Assembly (NCBI GenBank): GCA_030062745.1
Contig: CP099846.1
Location: forward strand, 30,523,350 to 30,587,349
Origin: Capitulum mitella
Lineage: Eukaryota; Arthropoda; Thecostraca; Pollicipedomorpha; Pollicipedidae
Length of the DNA stretch: 64,000 bases
Direction of reading: 5' to 3'
Shown: positions 11,550 through 22,975 of the stretch, one piece after another
Numbering within the stretch: the first letter of the stretch is position 1
How the letters are laid out: each line of letters begins with the position of its first letter
Made by a program: the position numbers and the translations under genes
Notes under the pieces: generated by a model
Databases searched by the model: none
What the model saw: the letters and a program-made list of their open reading frames with translations, nothing else
Told to the model about the DNA's origin: nothing

Positions 11550-13014
11550 ATGCGGCACAGCAAGGTCAGTCGACGGGGGAACGGGTACTGGCGAACATTT
11601 CGGTACCGGCTCGGGCTCCAAGGAGCACGAGTGGTGACGGTGTCACTGTCTATGTGTACGATGTTCGTAGAAGGCGCAACCGGGGTAAACCAAGTTCGTG
11701 AAAATCGGAAAAAAACACTGAAACGTTTCGGTATGCTTCTTGACTTCACACAAGTTTAGAAGCGTGTTCTTGCAGCCAGTCGCTGATAGGTTCCTTCAGT
11801 TTCCTTCAGTCCTGCCAATTTTTGTCGGAGTCTTCAGACGAAACACTGTCCTGTTCTAATCCAATGCACTTTTTTGTCTCAGGCTTTTCTATCACTGTTG
11901 ATAGCGGCGGTTTGCCTCGCCGACAACAGCTTCAGCGACGGCAGCGGCAGAGATCTCTCTGGGTACGGAGTCTCCTCTGGCGCAGGAAACGGAGAAGGAG
12001 GAGATGGCAGCTTTGGATACGGAACATCCTCCGGTGGCAGAAGCGGAGGAGGAGACGGTTCCGGATACGGAGTTCCCTCCACTGGTGGAGGCGGACAATG
12101 GTCCAGCTCTGGATACGGAGCTTCTTCGAGTGGTGCTGCAGGTGGAGGCTTTCCGGAATACGGAACTTCATCTGTTGGGGGTGAAGGAGGAAGTTCCTTC
12201 GACTACGAATGGCAGTCTGGCGCGACCGGGGGCGCAGGAGCTTCCTACGGAGTCTCCTCTGCCTCAGGATCATCGTTCCAGTCACAGTCGATCTCACCCC
12301 AGCCCAATGGAAGATACTATACACCCAGCAGCTCCACCTTCGGAGCATCTGGCAACGGAGGTTTCACTGGTGGATACGATTCATCCTCTCAGGGCTCGTC
12401 GGGAGGGTACAGCAATCCATCTCAAGCTTCTTTCGGTGGACACAGTGCATTTTCACAGGGATCGTCTGGTGGATACAACCCCTCGTCCCAGGGACCTTCT
12501 GGTAGTTACAACACTCCTTCCCAGGGATCCTCTGCAGGATACACCACTACCTCTCAGGAGTCAAGTGGATATAGCTCTTCTCCTCAGGGGTCCCCTGGTG
12601 GATACAGTGCGCCTCCTCAGGGGTCCTCTATTGGATACGACGCGACTTCCCAGGGGTCATTTGATGGATACAGCGCTCCCTCTCAGGAATCCTCTGGAGG
12701 ATACGGTTCTCCTATTCAGGGGATCCTCTGGTGGATACGGCGGACCTTCACAGGAATCATCTGGTGGATACAGCGCCGCCTCACAAAAATTCCCCAGTGG
12801 AAGCAGTTCCGCCTCGCAGGGACCCTCTGGTGGATACAGCACTTCCTCACAGGAATCCTCCAATGGATACGGCTCCTCTTCCCGGGGATCCTCTACATCC
12901 AGTGCTCTGTCGCCCGACTCGGCGACCTACCACGCTCAGCAGAAACCCCAACATGGTCACAAGGTTCCCCTACTGAGTTTCCAGGTTGCGGTGGTCTCCC
13001 ATCTCCGCAAGTAA
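11550..13014 (+). pseudogene. Copy B: silk-like secreted repeat protein, one frameshift
   Basis: Exon 1 is 11550-11564 (MRHSK, donor GTCAGT). The intron is 11565-11882. Exon 2 is 11883-13014, ending with the conserved tail and TAA. It encodes a clean signal peptide (MRHSKAFLSLLIAAVCLA), a Gly/Tyr-rich region with GYG repeats, the SQSQSIS segment, then 11-residue SQGSSGGYSAP-type repeats. The single visible lesion is one extra G in CAGGGGATCC at 12719-12722, where sister copies have CAGGGATCC. It throws the reading into a Trp/Ile-rich frame that stops near 13,091 and never reaches the tail. Because the lesion is one base in a homopolymer, this copy could be functional if the base is a sequence error. 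Exon 2 shares two near-identical tracts with copy C. Confidence 0.85.
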
Positions 13015-14700
13015 AGTTTCACAGTATCCAGATAATCATGCCTCGAACATCTTTCAGAAATTTTCGCCAAAAAGGCACCCACAAGCAATGAAGTATATTT
13101 TGGTTCCTGTACCGATGCTGTTGTTGCTGTGTGCTGTATTCCTTTTTTAAGTAGGGCTGTTTCCGATGTCAGCCTTTTCCATTCACGTTTTTACATGTCA
13201 ACTTCAAAGTGTTCCAGGTTGACCAGAATCAGTCAGTTTCAGGTGGGAAAGACAATTTTTATGATGCTGTCTTCCGAGACGCATTTGCCAATGTCGTCCG
13301 GCAAAAAAATGATGACTAGTAACACATCTTCTGCACTCTGATCCGTGCTATGAAATAGTTGTTTGTGACTTACTCGTTGCATACAGGGTTGTAATACGAT
13401 TTACATTTATGTATTACTGTTGTGTTTTCATATCATGTCCGCATTTCTCCAAGGTGTTAGCCATCAAACTGTTATACTTATCAATTAATTCCTCGTGTCC
13501 TTGTGTTTCAAACGATGCTTATACTTGAACGTTTTGTGAAATATATCTTGTGGAACTGAACATGCCTCCATGTTTCATTTTTGTCTCGTTGTCTAAGAAA
13601 TAATCTTTCATGCCCACCCAATGTAAACATGACGTGAGGGAATACCCTGTCGTAAACATAGCCCACAGAAGAAAAGAACAAGTGCAAGCAGATCATGAAA
13701 ATATTGTGTCGAAATGATAACACACGATGTTTCTTCCATGTGAAGCATTATCAGCCCATAATATCAGATCTTTACTTCAACGCTCTATCCTCGTTCTTGC
13801 CTTCGCCGTTGGCCCACGCCGCATAATTTGCGTGCTTGGAAGAATGGTACCATGGTTTAGTGACGGCTCGTGGTCTCACAAGCGCCTGAGGCACAGCGTC
13901 TTTGCCTCAGGCGTAGCGCCAAATGTGAAATGTGAGTCTAGCACCAAACTGTCTCATATACGACCATTTGCCTTATAATCGTTGTGTTAGTTTTAAACTG
14001 TCAATTATACCCGACAATTTTCAGATCGACGTAAGGAAAAAAACGAAATATTGCATATCGCATCATACTCCGAGTTTTGTACGCTATCTACAAAGAAAGG
14101 TAGAGCGAACTCGGTCTCCACGCGGATCCGGACATCGAAAGCAATCAAAATACGCTCGCAACCAGTGCCTCAGGCAGAGGGTTCTCCCGTTTCAAGGGCG
14201 GATAAATGATCGTCACTGCTAAGGACAAACAGTCTTTGTGGAATCATTTGTGCACAGGTCCAAAACTTACGTCTGAAACTTTCAAAATGGAAATATCCAG
14301 TATCATAATCCATAGCTGTCCTGCACACACATTCCTTTCTCCATCCCTGATGCCAGTGGCGTCGTGCGGCCGTGCAGCATCGTTCGTCGGTGAGTCCGGT
14401 AGTGTTCATCAGAGGCAGTCCCACGTCTCGCCGCACAAGGACTTAGTTGCGGTGGCGGCGGCCGACGCGCAGTTTCGCGGACGCTCACCAGGGGCGCTAC
14501 ATTACAGGGGATTTTAGCGTAGTCTGAGGCGGATGAACTGGTTGCCTCTACGGCCGCCTTGTGCCGTATGCCTGTGGGTGCAGCATGGGTGAGGTGCGGC
14601 ACAGAATGGGTGCCTTTGTGGGCATGTTTCCTGCTATGTTGAGGGATGCAGGAACAAAATGATCCCATTATTCCAGTTTAATTACGGATAAAATTGTATA
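13015..14700 (+). repeat. Duplicated 3' flank of copy B
   Basis: This flank is repeated after copies C and D, partly after E, and in reverse after A (5170-5900). The first ~750 bp follow the gene (landmarks ACGTTTTGTGAAATATATC and GTGGAACTG). The second part (about 13,980-14,700; landmarks CAGATCGACGTAAG and CGCAGTTTCGCGGACGC) recurs at about 29,720-30,500 and 35,500-36,180. Presumably it includes the 3' UTR. No other coding region recognised. Confidence 0.7.
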
Positions 14701-16229
14701 AACGGAGTTATCAGACAAAGATTAACTATGATTCTTGTTCCACATTGCCCGACATTTTTGAATGAGGAACTGCCTCAGTGATCTCAAATGACGAGCCACC
14801 ACTGGCATGGTCTACCTTTTTGTAGCTGATGATTAAAGGGAGTGTGTCTAATCTTTTCGGTTTTCCAAAAACACATCCCAGCGGATACTCGACCTTAGCT
14901 ATGATTTATGACAGCAATGAGAAGCGCATCTGGGGCTTCGAACAATGATAATTCATTCATATGATTTCCCTTTTTTTACAAATCCGCGATATCGATAGCT
15001 GTTCCGGTGTAAATACAGCACTAAGGGGCGGGAGAGAAAGCAACCAATTAGCGGACTGGAAACGATCAGTACGTGATACAAAAAAGGCGCACCCGAGATA
15101 AAACAAGGCCACAGAATGCTTGGATGTTCATGTAGTCATCTCGGTTGACGAATGTTTACCGGCAGTCTCAACCAAGGATAACTTTCTATGCCCTTGGTTT
15201 GGAGCTTTCTATACCAAAAGAAATTATTGGTATGGAACCCCATACCAGTATCTTGATCCATTTACGTGTTTTCTTGCTCTATAAAATATTGTGCTGTAGA
15301 TGCATTATACCAAATTTTGGGGCCTGATCAATGAATTTTTCCATACCAAAGTTCGTTCCAATTCTACACCCGTCTCAGTGCTACTTGTTTGAACAAACTC
15401 TGATTCCTTCTCATTTCTGTTCCAGACGGGGCGTAGTTTTGCAAAATACGTTGGGGAGGGGCTGAGCAAGGAAAATGGCTAATCCTGCCCACAAAACAGA
15501 CACAATTCTTCCTCGACTCGACCCACTTTCTTTACAGAGTTGGGAGGGGGCTTGGACCAAAGTTGGGGGGGCTCAAGCCTTCACTCTCCAAATGAATAGC
15601 AAACTACACCCTTGGCTCTAGGCATTACCTGTGCTTGATATCATTTGTAATGTAAACTGATCCCAGATGGTAGACCCAGGTTCAAGACAAAATGTGTGAC
15701 TGCCAAGTCGGCTTCAGTGTGGCAGTTCCACGCTTGGTTGGTTTCTCCTTTCTCTGAGACAGTTCATTCCTTTATTTAAAAACATATTTTTGCCTACAGC
15801 AACCAGCAAGGTAGACATGTATGGACTTTTTAAACCAGTCGGTAGAATCGAACAACATTTAGTAAAATGACTATTAGTCATTTTCATAGAGCAAATGAGA
15901 ACGCAACTTCGTTACATAATGAAACATGATTCACTTGCGACAATTTTCATCATCCATTTCAGGGTAGATAGTAAACCAGGCAATGCCAGGTGCAGCTCAG
16001 GCGAAAAAAATACCAAATAAGATGTAAAAAAAAAACAATACTCTGTTTCAGGTGGGGATAACTAGGCCGGGGTCTTCCACAACTAGTACCATCCTGCGTT
16101 GTGTGGGCCATCCGCTGATGATTCCTGGAGCCTAACTATGCGAGGTGCAACGGCTTCCGGGGCGTGCTCCAGAAGTTTTGAGCCACCCACAGCCCCCCCC
16201 CCCTTCCCCCAGCACCACTTGCTCGGCGC
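14701..16229. other. Gene-free stretch
   Basis: No recognisable gene, RNA or bounded mobile element. AT-rich, with short poly-A, poly-T and G runs. Confidence 0.5.
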
Positions 16230-16620
16230 GCTGCTGTGGCGCCGGCCGCTCCGGATGAGCAGACTCCTCGGTGGCGCCGGCAGTTCCCGATGTGCCGACT
16301 CCTTGGCCAGGTTGCCGCCGGCGCTGGCGGCGCTGGATGTACACTCATGCACGGCGCCTCTGCGCGCTCCGCGGCGGCGCCGGCGACGCCGGATCCGCAC
16401 TGCTTGGCCAGTACCGCGGGGACGCGGAGCACCAACTGCTCGGCTCGTTGCGGCGACGCTAGCCGCTCCGGATACGCAAACTCCTCGGCGAGCTCGGCGG
16501 CGGCGCTTGCCGCGCCGGATGTACCGATCCCTCAGCGAGCTTGGCGGTGGTGCCGACCGCTCCGGATGTGCAGACTCCTCGGCGACTCGATGGCGACGGC
16601 GACCGCCTCAGTGATACCGC
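16230..16620. repeat. GC-rich degenerate minisatellite, unit about 50 bp
   Basis: At least seven copies of a phrase like CCGCTCCGGATGTGCAGACT followed by CCTCGGCGA, starting near 16,248, 16,281, 16,332, 16,387, 16,461, 16,510 and 16,558. Several frames stay open over it on both strands because of composition. No domain is recognisable, so I do not call a gene. Confidence 0.65.
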
Positions 16621-17321
16621 CGATGGACTTCACGTTGCTCCCTAAACGAGATGATGTCCTCCGCCGATGGTCGGGCACCAGGGTTTACATAGGAATGCAT
16701 GCGTCGTGGGCAACCGGACAACTTCGAACGTGGGCCGGAGATGGAAGCCTCTTTCCTGAAAGCCACCATCAGCTGGAGCATTTCTGCAAGGTCCGGGTAG
16801 CCCTTTGGAGTTCGTTCTTGTCGCAGGGCGACCTTTCCCTCTGACCTGCTGTGCACATGGACTAACCTGTAAACAGTAATTGGTTGTAGGCATGTGTGAT
16901 GATTGACCAGCTTATATTTAAACAATGCATTGCCTGTCAGAATGACAGCGTGTAGCCTGTAAGTAGCCGAGTGCAGTTAACTGTTGATTACAGCAGGCAT
17001 TGCTGTCACAAACTCAGCATATGATTGCACAATGAACATGAAACAATATGTGAGTTATCAGCTGGTTTCTAGATAGCCCTGTTAAAACTGCTGTCCACTG
17101 TTAGCAGGCACAGCTGACACAAGCTGATTTCAGATTTGAACTATTCTGATGGCATCGAAAGGTAGCCAATAGGCATATCTGCACCTTGCTAGTTGCCACC
17201 AAAAGTAAACTGAAGCATTTTTGCTAACATCTGAACTGGCACCACACTTGGACAATATGCCCACAAGGTTTGCAACAGGTTCGCTATAACTGCTGATGGT
17301 GTCAATAAAGTAATGTTGTGC

Positions 17322-17612
17322 AAACAATACAATTTCTGGTGTTCTTTTTATTGAAATATGGCCATCATGCATGTCTTACAGCCTCTGATAGGGCTACTGG
17401 AAACAGTTTATTCTGTTAATGCCTGGGAAACCACATGCCAGTTGATAAAGGCCTCATGACCTCTGGCCTAAAACAATACAATTTCTGGTGTTCTTTTTAT
17501 TGAAATATGGCCATCATGCATGTCTTACAGCCTCTGATAGGGCTACTGGAAACAGTTTATTCTGTTAATGCCTGGGAAACCACATGCCAGTTGATAAAGG
17601 CCTTTAACCTCT
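17322..17612. repeat. 149-bp tandem direct duplication
   Basis: Sequence starting AAACAATACAATTTCTGGTG at 17322 restarts at 17471 and is essentially identical for about 140 bp (both contain GGCCATCATGCATGTCTTAC). This is a recent two-copy duplication. No gene overlaps it. Confidence 0.9.
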
Positions 17613-18854
17613 GACCTCATGATAGTGTCATTTAGCCTACGGACATTAGCCATTCCTCAAGCCAAGTTAATTATTCTGACACACACTTTACCACTTATGG
17701 TTAGATCTGCACAATTATGCATTTCTTGCAGCAGGTTTAATGATATGGGTAGCAGCATTCAAATGTTCAAAAAGCAAACAGCCACCATTATTTTGATGAT
17801 GATGACCAAAATAATCATCATCAAAATCACCATCAAAATGCTGCTAGGGTCCCATGTAAATACCTACTGTCTGCCCATCATTAACTAGCGGGCATTATTT
17901 ATATATAAGCACAACAACATTTACCCACAAACAATGGTATATGTGAATACATCATTGCTGTTTTTTGCTTGAATAGATTAAATCTAGACATTAGTCAAGT
18001 TCTGGGACAAAAAATCAACACGCAATTTTGTGCATGCCTTTTTGTTAGCTGCTAAGTGATGACTGGGAGGTTGATGTGCCAAAATGGCAAATGGACCATT
18101 ATCAATTTCACATTTGAAACCAGCAGTCAACAAAATGGCAGCCACTATACTGCATGTCAACTTTTTGTTCAGACACCGATCCGCCAGGCTTGACTTTTTG
18201 CACTGGTTTCAAAACCGGATTGAATTCACCACAAAAAATATTCACGTCAAAAGGAAAGAACAACAAAGCTAACGGCCAAGCCACGTACAAGAATGAACGA
18301 GAAGGGATAGCCTTACAGTTGAACTACAAAAGTGTGGTGCCAGGACAGAGAACAAAAACATTAACAATGCAGCCATCCATATCATTCCAAACAACACTTT
18401 GAAGTAGCCAAAGAAAAAAGAACTTACAACCTATCACGAAATAATGATGGGAATTCTCTGTCCGTGCTCTCCGTACCCCAAGAAACCTTTGACTAGGACT
18501 ATTACTAAGTCAACTACAAACTTTTGTATTCACAAAGATGTATTTTTCAACTAGGTTTGTGCTGGCATACAGAACATTTCATCTGACCCAGTCACATGCC
18601 GAAACACAAACTCTGGAGTACAGGTACACAAACAAACACCAGCTTTTCAGATCCTGCATGTGAGAGTCCACAACTGCCCAAGATCCACATCTAAGGAAAT
18701 TTCAACACATTTCTCAGTTTGGGGTGGGGCAAGCTTAGCCAGCCATAACACTGAATACCAGTATCAAAATGTCGCTTGTGTATGCTGCATGAAGCCAAGT
18801 TTACATTTAGAAATTAGAAAACATTCAACTGTTACATTTTTGGCAGATGACGTG
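17613..18854. other. Gene-free stretch
   Basis: No gene recognised. A simple-sequence hairpin of GATGATGAT against ATCATCATC lies at about 17,795-17,830. Confidence 0.45.
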
Positions 18855-18862
18855 CAATAACC

Positions 18863-19855
18863 GGTATTCATGGCGCAGGCTTCTCACTTCTCATATCTCC
18901 GGAAATCCCCCCAAGGACCGACATTTCTGAAGGCCTCGTGAAATATGACGTCACGGAAAGATTCACTAAAACGCAGCATTCTCGAAACTTGACAAAGGCT
19001 AACAATGGCAATGAAACGGAACAGGGAGGTGGACTGGGACCGAACAAGGACAGACATGAGTGTCTGCAAGGGGCAAGGGCGGGTCCAGGATTTTGCCGGG
19101 AGGGAGAGAAGGTAATCCAAAATGAGGTCGGCAGTTGACCCGATAGAGCCTGCCCCCCCCCCCCTCCTAGCCGAAAATGCAATCCGCCGTCCCTGGCTGT
19201 TGTCAGATTTCGGCCACTTTGTAGGAGAACAAAACGAAACATTTCTTTTCAAATGATGCGATGTGCTTCAATTCTGTCGCTTACTTTATACGACGAATAA
19301 TCGCAGAATTATATCCGATATTCCAACCAGGACACTACAAAATCAATGTTTTTTATATCTCAAGGGCAAAAAATTGGGGTCAAGGCCGGGAGGGAAACCC
19401 GCACTGACCATTCACCCCTCCCCCTCCTGGCAAAATCCTGGACCCGCTCTTGCCCCTTGCAGACACTCATGTCTGTCCTTGTTCGGTCCCAGTCCACCTC
19501 CCTGTTCCGTTTCATTGCCATTGTTAGCCTTTGTCAAGTTTCGAGAATGCTGCGTTTTAGTGAATCTTTCCGTGACGTCATATTTCACGAGGCCTTCAGA
19601 AATGTCTATCCTTGGGGGCTGACGTTGATCTGTCTCTTAAAGATGCTCCGTGCTTCGAGATCGTGCTAGTTGTGGAGACGGTGGGTAAGTCGATCGCTTC
19701 AGGCGATTACTTTGGCGAAGTTGATAATGTTTACAAGGCACAAAACGCCTTGGATCAGGCTATTTCTTCATTGCGCATCTTTTGGTGCCATTTCGTTCAG
19801 GAACTACGCGGATTTCCGGAGATATGAGAAGTGAGAAGCCTGCGCCATGAATACC
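18863..19855. mobile_element. Palindromic non-autonomous DNA transposon, 8-bp TSD
   Basis: Perfect terminal inverted repeats of about 46 bp start GGTATTCATGGCGCAGGC, and the element is flanked on both sides by CAATAACC (18855-18862 and 19856-19863). The inverted homology extends inward for over 200 bp: 18,909-19,100 pairs with about 19,425-19,620. The right arm holds about 190 bp (19,620-19,808) absent from the left. There is no transposase. An 8-bp duplication with GG termini fits the P or Merlin superfamilies; a P-type transposase fragment lies 2.4 kb away, but no sequence link between the two was established. Confidence 0.85.
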
Positions 19856-20214
19856 CAATAACCTATCCAGCTTTTACAGGAAAAAACACATGCTTTATCC
19901 AACTAACTTCCCATCTGGAACTTGGAAAATTTTAAAAACCCAAATTTGGATTTCGGTAATACTAATTATGACCGTCCTTAGTTATCTGAACCTCATGGAT
20001 ATCTGTCATGTAGCAAAATACTTACGAGTTTAGATAAACAATTAGATAACCTCATTAGGGGCATGTACATGTGGGTGGAGAATGTCGGCAAAAAATCAGT
20101 CAACAAAACCTTTGCAATCAGACGGTCACAACCCCGTTCAGTGTGCAAGTTTTTACCAGCTTACCTCTATAAGGCCTCGGCCGCCAGGCTGCTGAGTTTG
20201 ATGTGTTCACAGTC

Positions 20215-20321
20215 TGCTGTCATCGCCGATCAGCTCGTAACTCGAAAGATGATTCGCTGGGCATAGTTTGCTGTCAATGCTGATGAGCTCCCAACTCAAG
20301 CAATGATTCGCTGGGCCTAAT
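20215..20321. repeat. Two-copy tandem repeat, about 54 bp
   Basis: The phrase TGCTGTCATCGCCGATCAGC ending in GATTCGCTGGGC is followed at once by a diverged second copy (TGCTGTCAATGCTGATGAGC ending in GATTCGCTGGGC). Confidence 0.7.
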
Positions 20322-21083
20322 GATATGTTATGGGTGCTGTCGGTCTCAGTGGCGCCATGGATTACTATATACTGGATTGGAAATTTCGCCACTTTTCTAT
20401 TGTTGTCGGCGACAGCGCGCCGCGACCGCCATCTAGCGCCGAGAATATCGTTAGCGAGGAAGACCTTTGGCCTCTCGTAACAACTGCTGCTTAACGTCAT
20501 CGTAATTTCTCGTTTTCAGCTGGTGCTCAAGATATCGGGTACTGAGGTACTTACCAGACAACTTTCTGTGGCTGTTAGTAAAATCACAGTCTGCCGCGAG
20601 AAGGCCGCCACATCAGACTGCGTCTCCATTTTCAACCACCAGGAGACCCCGACAGAAGGCGGAAAGTGAACGCCACGGCCTAACGGGCAGAGCAAACTGG
20701 TATGTTGTTTCGGTCCAGTGGACTCAGCCAGCGGACTCGGGCAGGTGGACTCAGCCGCCAAGACTGGGACGGTCGGACTCGGCAAAGCGAATGAACTCGA
20801 CCGGGTGGACCGTTACCCGGCGGGCTGACTCCTGCTGGGGAACACTTTCCACCTATTTCACTGCCGTGTGGGGCACGACACCTTCAGGCGTTTCCGGCTG
20901 ATCCGGTTGGTGCTTCTGCCGTTCATGGCGGTGGTGCGCACGCACAGAATGTGAAGCTGCATGCGGATGAATCGGGCCATTATCCCCGCAAACGGCCAGT
21001 TTCGGATAACCCAGCATCCACCTCCTGATACTGGGGAGTATCTTCGATACAAAGCATAAGCTTTTGTCCGATGCCATGGTTGT
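20322..21083. other. Gene-free stretch, right part possibly P-type transposase 3' end
   Basis: No gene recognised. If the TTAA-flanked element at 21088-22297 is removed, the minus-strand frame of the P-type transposase fragment continues into 21083 and below for about 34 codons before a stop. Confidence 0.35.
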
Positions 21084-21087
21084 TTAA

Positions 21088-22297
21088 CCCTATTCCCGGC
21101 AGGGGGGGGGCGGAATCCGCCCCCCCCTCGGGTTGTTTGCTTGCCAATTCCAGGCTTTTTGACGCAGCTTCACGAAACTTGGTGAGTTTTCCTAGCTATT
21201 CCTTCTACGCGCCGTGACAAAATTTCGAAATTCTATTTTGCTCAGGGGCGGAGCCAGGCAACGTTTTTGGGAGGCACCTCAGGTCATTTTTGGCCATGTT
21301 GAGGGTAAAAGGAAAATGTCTGCCAAAAACAGAGTTTTTAAGATAGAACTTAAAACTTTATATGAATATATAGCTAAATAGTTGGGCAATGTGTATATGT
21401 AATTTTGTTTATCTGAGGTCACTTTACAAGGTGAGGTCAAGGTCAAAAGTCAAAATTTGTTTTTTCGCAATAATTTCGGCGCCGTTTTTTCAAATGCCAA
21501 ACCCGGAATATATATGACGTAGAAAGATGCTCTCCACTTGTGTACCAAGTTTCAGCTTGATATCAGGTCAGGTCACGGAGCTATGATCTAAAATGTCAGT
21601 GCACGTACCCTATATCGCAAAAGCCAAAAAATGAATTTTTTGGAATAGAGTGAATTTAATCGATTAAAAACGTTTACAGATAATATTGAATGCACACGAC
21701 ATCATTCCAGGTGACCCCAAGGTCACTGGAGGTCATTTAAGGTCAAAGGTCACAAGTTGATCTGAGAAACGTGTGACCATGACAGTTCCCCCTTTTTTAT
21801 GTCCCTGGCACCGCCTATGCTAACATTATACAAACATTGTAATGCGATTTGTACTTCTTTAGCATAACATGACTAGCAGAAGCTAAAAAAGTGTTTTGGC
21901 CTCTTTTGTTCATTCCGTTATTGGAAAACTAATCCCCCTATTTTTGAAACCCTGTGAACGCCCATGAATTTTCTCAAAATTTCAAATTTGCATACCCATG
22001 GTAAAAGCCCTATCCATAATCTCTCGATTGATGCCAGTTTCATCGAAATCGGTCCAAAAACAACGGAGTTATAAGAAGTCAAAAAGTACCCCCCATTTTG
22101 ACTTTTGCCCCCCTGTATTCACAAATTTCAAAATTTTGAAAATTTCTTTTTATAAAAATGTAGTTCACGTCACGGCAAATCGATTGCCGTTTGTTGCGAT
22201 GAAATCGGATAAGTAGTTCTCGAGATCTCAGGGGGGGGCCGAATCCGCCCCCCCCTGCCGGGAATCGGCCATACCGTCTAGCCCTCCGGGAATAGGG
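21088..22297. mobile_element. TTAA-flanked non-autonomous element
   Basis: The 1210-bp element is flanked by TTAA (21084-21087 and 22298-22301) and has terminal inverted repeats CCCTATTCCCGG. Just inside both ends is a G8-9 CGGAATCCG C8-type hairpin. It carries no transposase. TTAA duplication suggests the piggyBac or Kolobok superfamily. Its interior (21,246 onward) resembles sequence at about 36,770-36,900 and 43,950-44,060, so it belongs to a dispersed family. It is inserted in the reading frame of a P-type transposase. Confidence 0.8.
21740..21752 (+). promoter_or_regulatory. Perfect DR1 nuclear-receptor-like site inside a transposon
   Basis: AGGTCAAAGGTCA is a perfect direct repeat of AGGTCA with one spacer base, the DR1 consensus bound by RXR- and HNF4-type receptors. 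More half-sites sit nearby: AGGTCA pairs at 21434-21445, AGGTCAGGTCA near 21,565, and GGTCACTGGAGGTCA just upstream. The site is clear; a function is only inferred. Confidence 0.4.
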
Positions 22298-22913
22298 TTA
22301 ATGCACTCAGCGCCTGCGTTTGAGTGATCGCGTAAGCCGCCGCCACAGCTCGGAACAGCGGCTCAGAAGGAGCCTTAAGGCTGCCGACGTCAGCAGAGGT
22401 GAGGCCGGTGTAACTCTTCAGTCCCAACAGCATCTCTCTGCTGCGCCGGACAACCCTGTCCGGGCTGAGGAGGGCACTGGTGCACTGCTCACAGGAGTGG
22501 TTCTGGCCCTCCTTATGGGCCAGCCAACCAGCGACATACGTCAGTACGTTCTCGGTGACGCAGTCTACCATAATGGGACTGACTGAAGTGATATCACGTG
22601 CAAACTGCACGACGGTTTCAGGCATTGGGCGGTGAGGTCGCGATGCGGCAGACGTGGCGACGGCCAACAGTCTGTCTGCATCTGGTTCACAGTTTGCGTC
22701 GTCAGGTGACCGAAGCATGCTGTTCATGCTACTTTTCCGGTAGGCTTGGCGGAACTGAGTCCGGTCGGGATGGTCGTTTTGGCCATTGACCTGACGAATG
22801 GTCCCATAGAAATTTTCTAGTGAATCCTGATTGAGTCGCCGTGTACAGAGGAATTTAAGGGTGTCTTTGACACTGTTCCATAGCAAGTCAGGAAAAGTCA
22901 AGTCAAAAGTCAA
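22298..22913 (-). pseudogene. P-element-type (THAP9-like) transposase fragment
   Basis: About 205 residues match the C-terminal half of P-element and THAP9-type transposases. The diagnostic stretch is RRLNQDSLENFYGTIRQ followed by FRQAYR, with a later Cys-x2-Cys (CEQC). The N-terminal THAP domain and the front half of the RNase H-like core are absent. The 5' side runs into an AGTCA simple repeat (22,888-22,975), and the 3' side is cut by the TTAA element. The frame within the fragment is intact, suggesting fairly recent activity. Confidence 0.8.
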
Positions 22914-22975
22914 GTCAAGTCAAAAGTCAAGTCAAGTCAAAGTCAAGTCAAAAGTCAATAGAAAAGTTAAGTCTG
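22888..22975. repeat. Simple repeat of AAGTC/AAAAGTC units
   Basis: Imperfect tandem array of CAAGT and CAAAAGT units at the 5' edge of the P-type transposase fragment. Confidence 0.85.

Noticed and set aside
16099..16844. GC-rich open frames over the 16-kb minisatellite
   Set aside because: All frames stay open because of composition. The Arg/Ala/Pro-rich translations match no domain.
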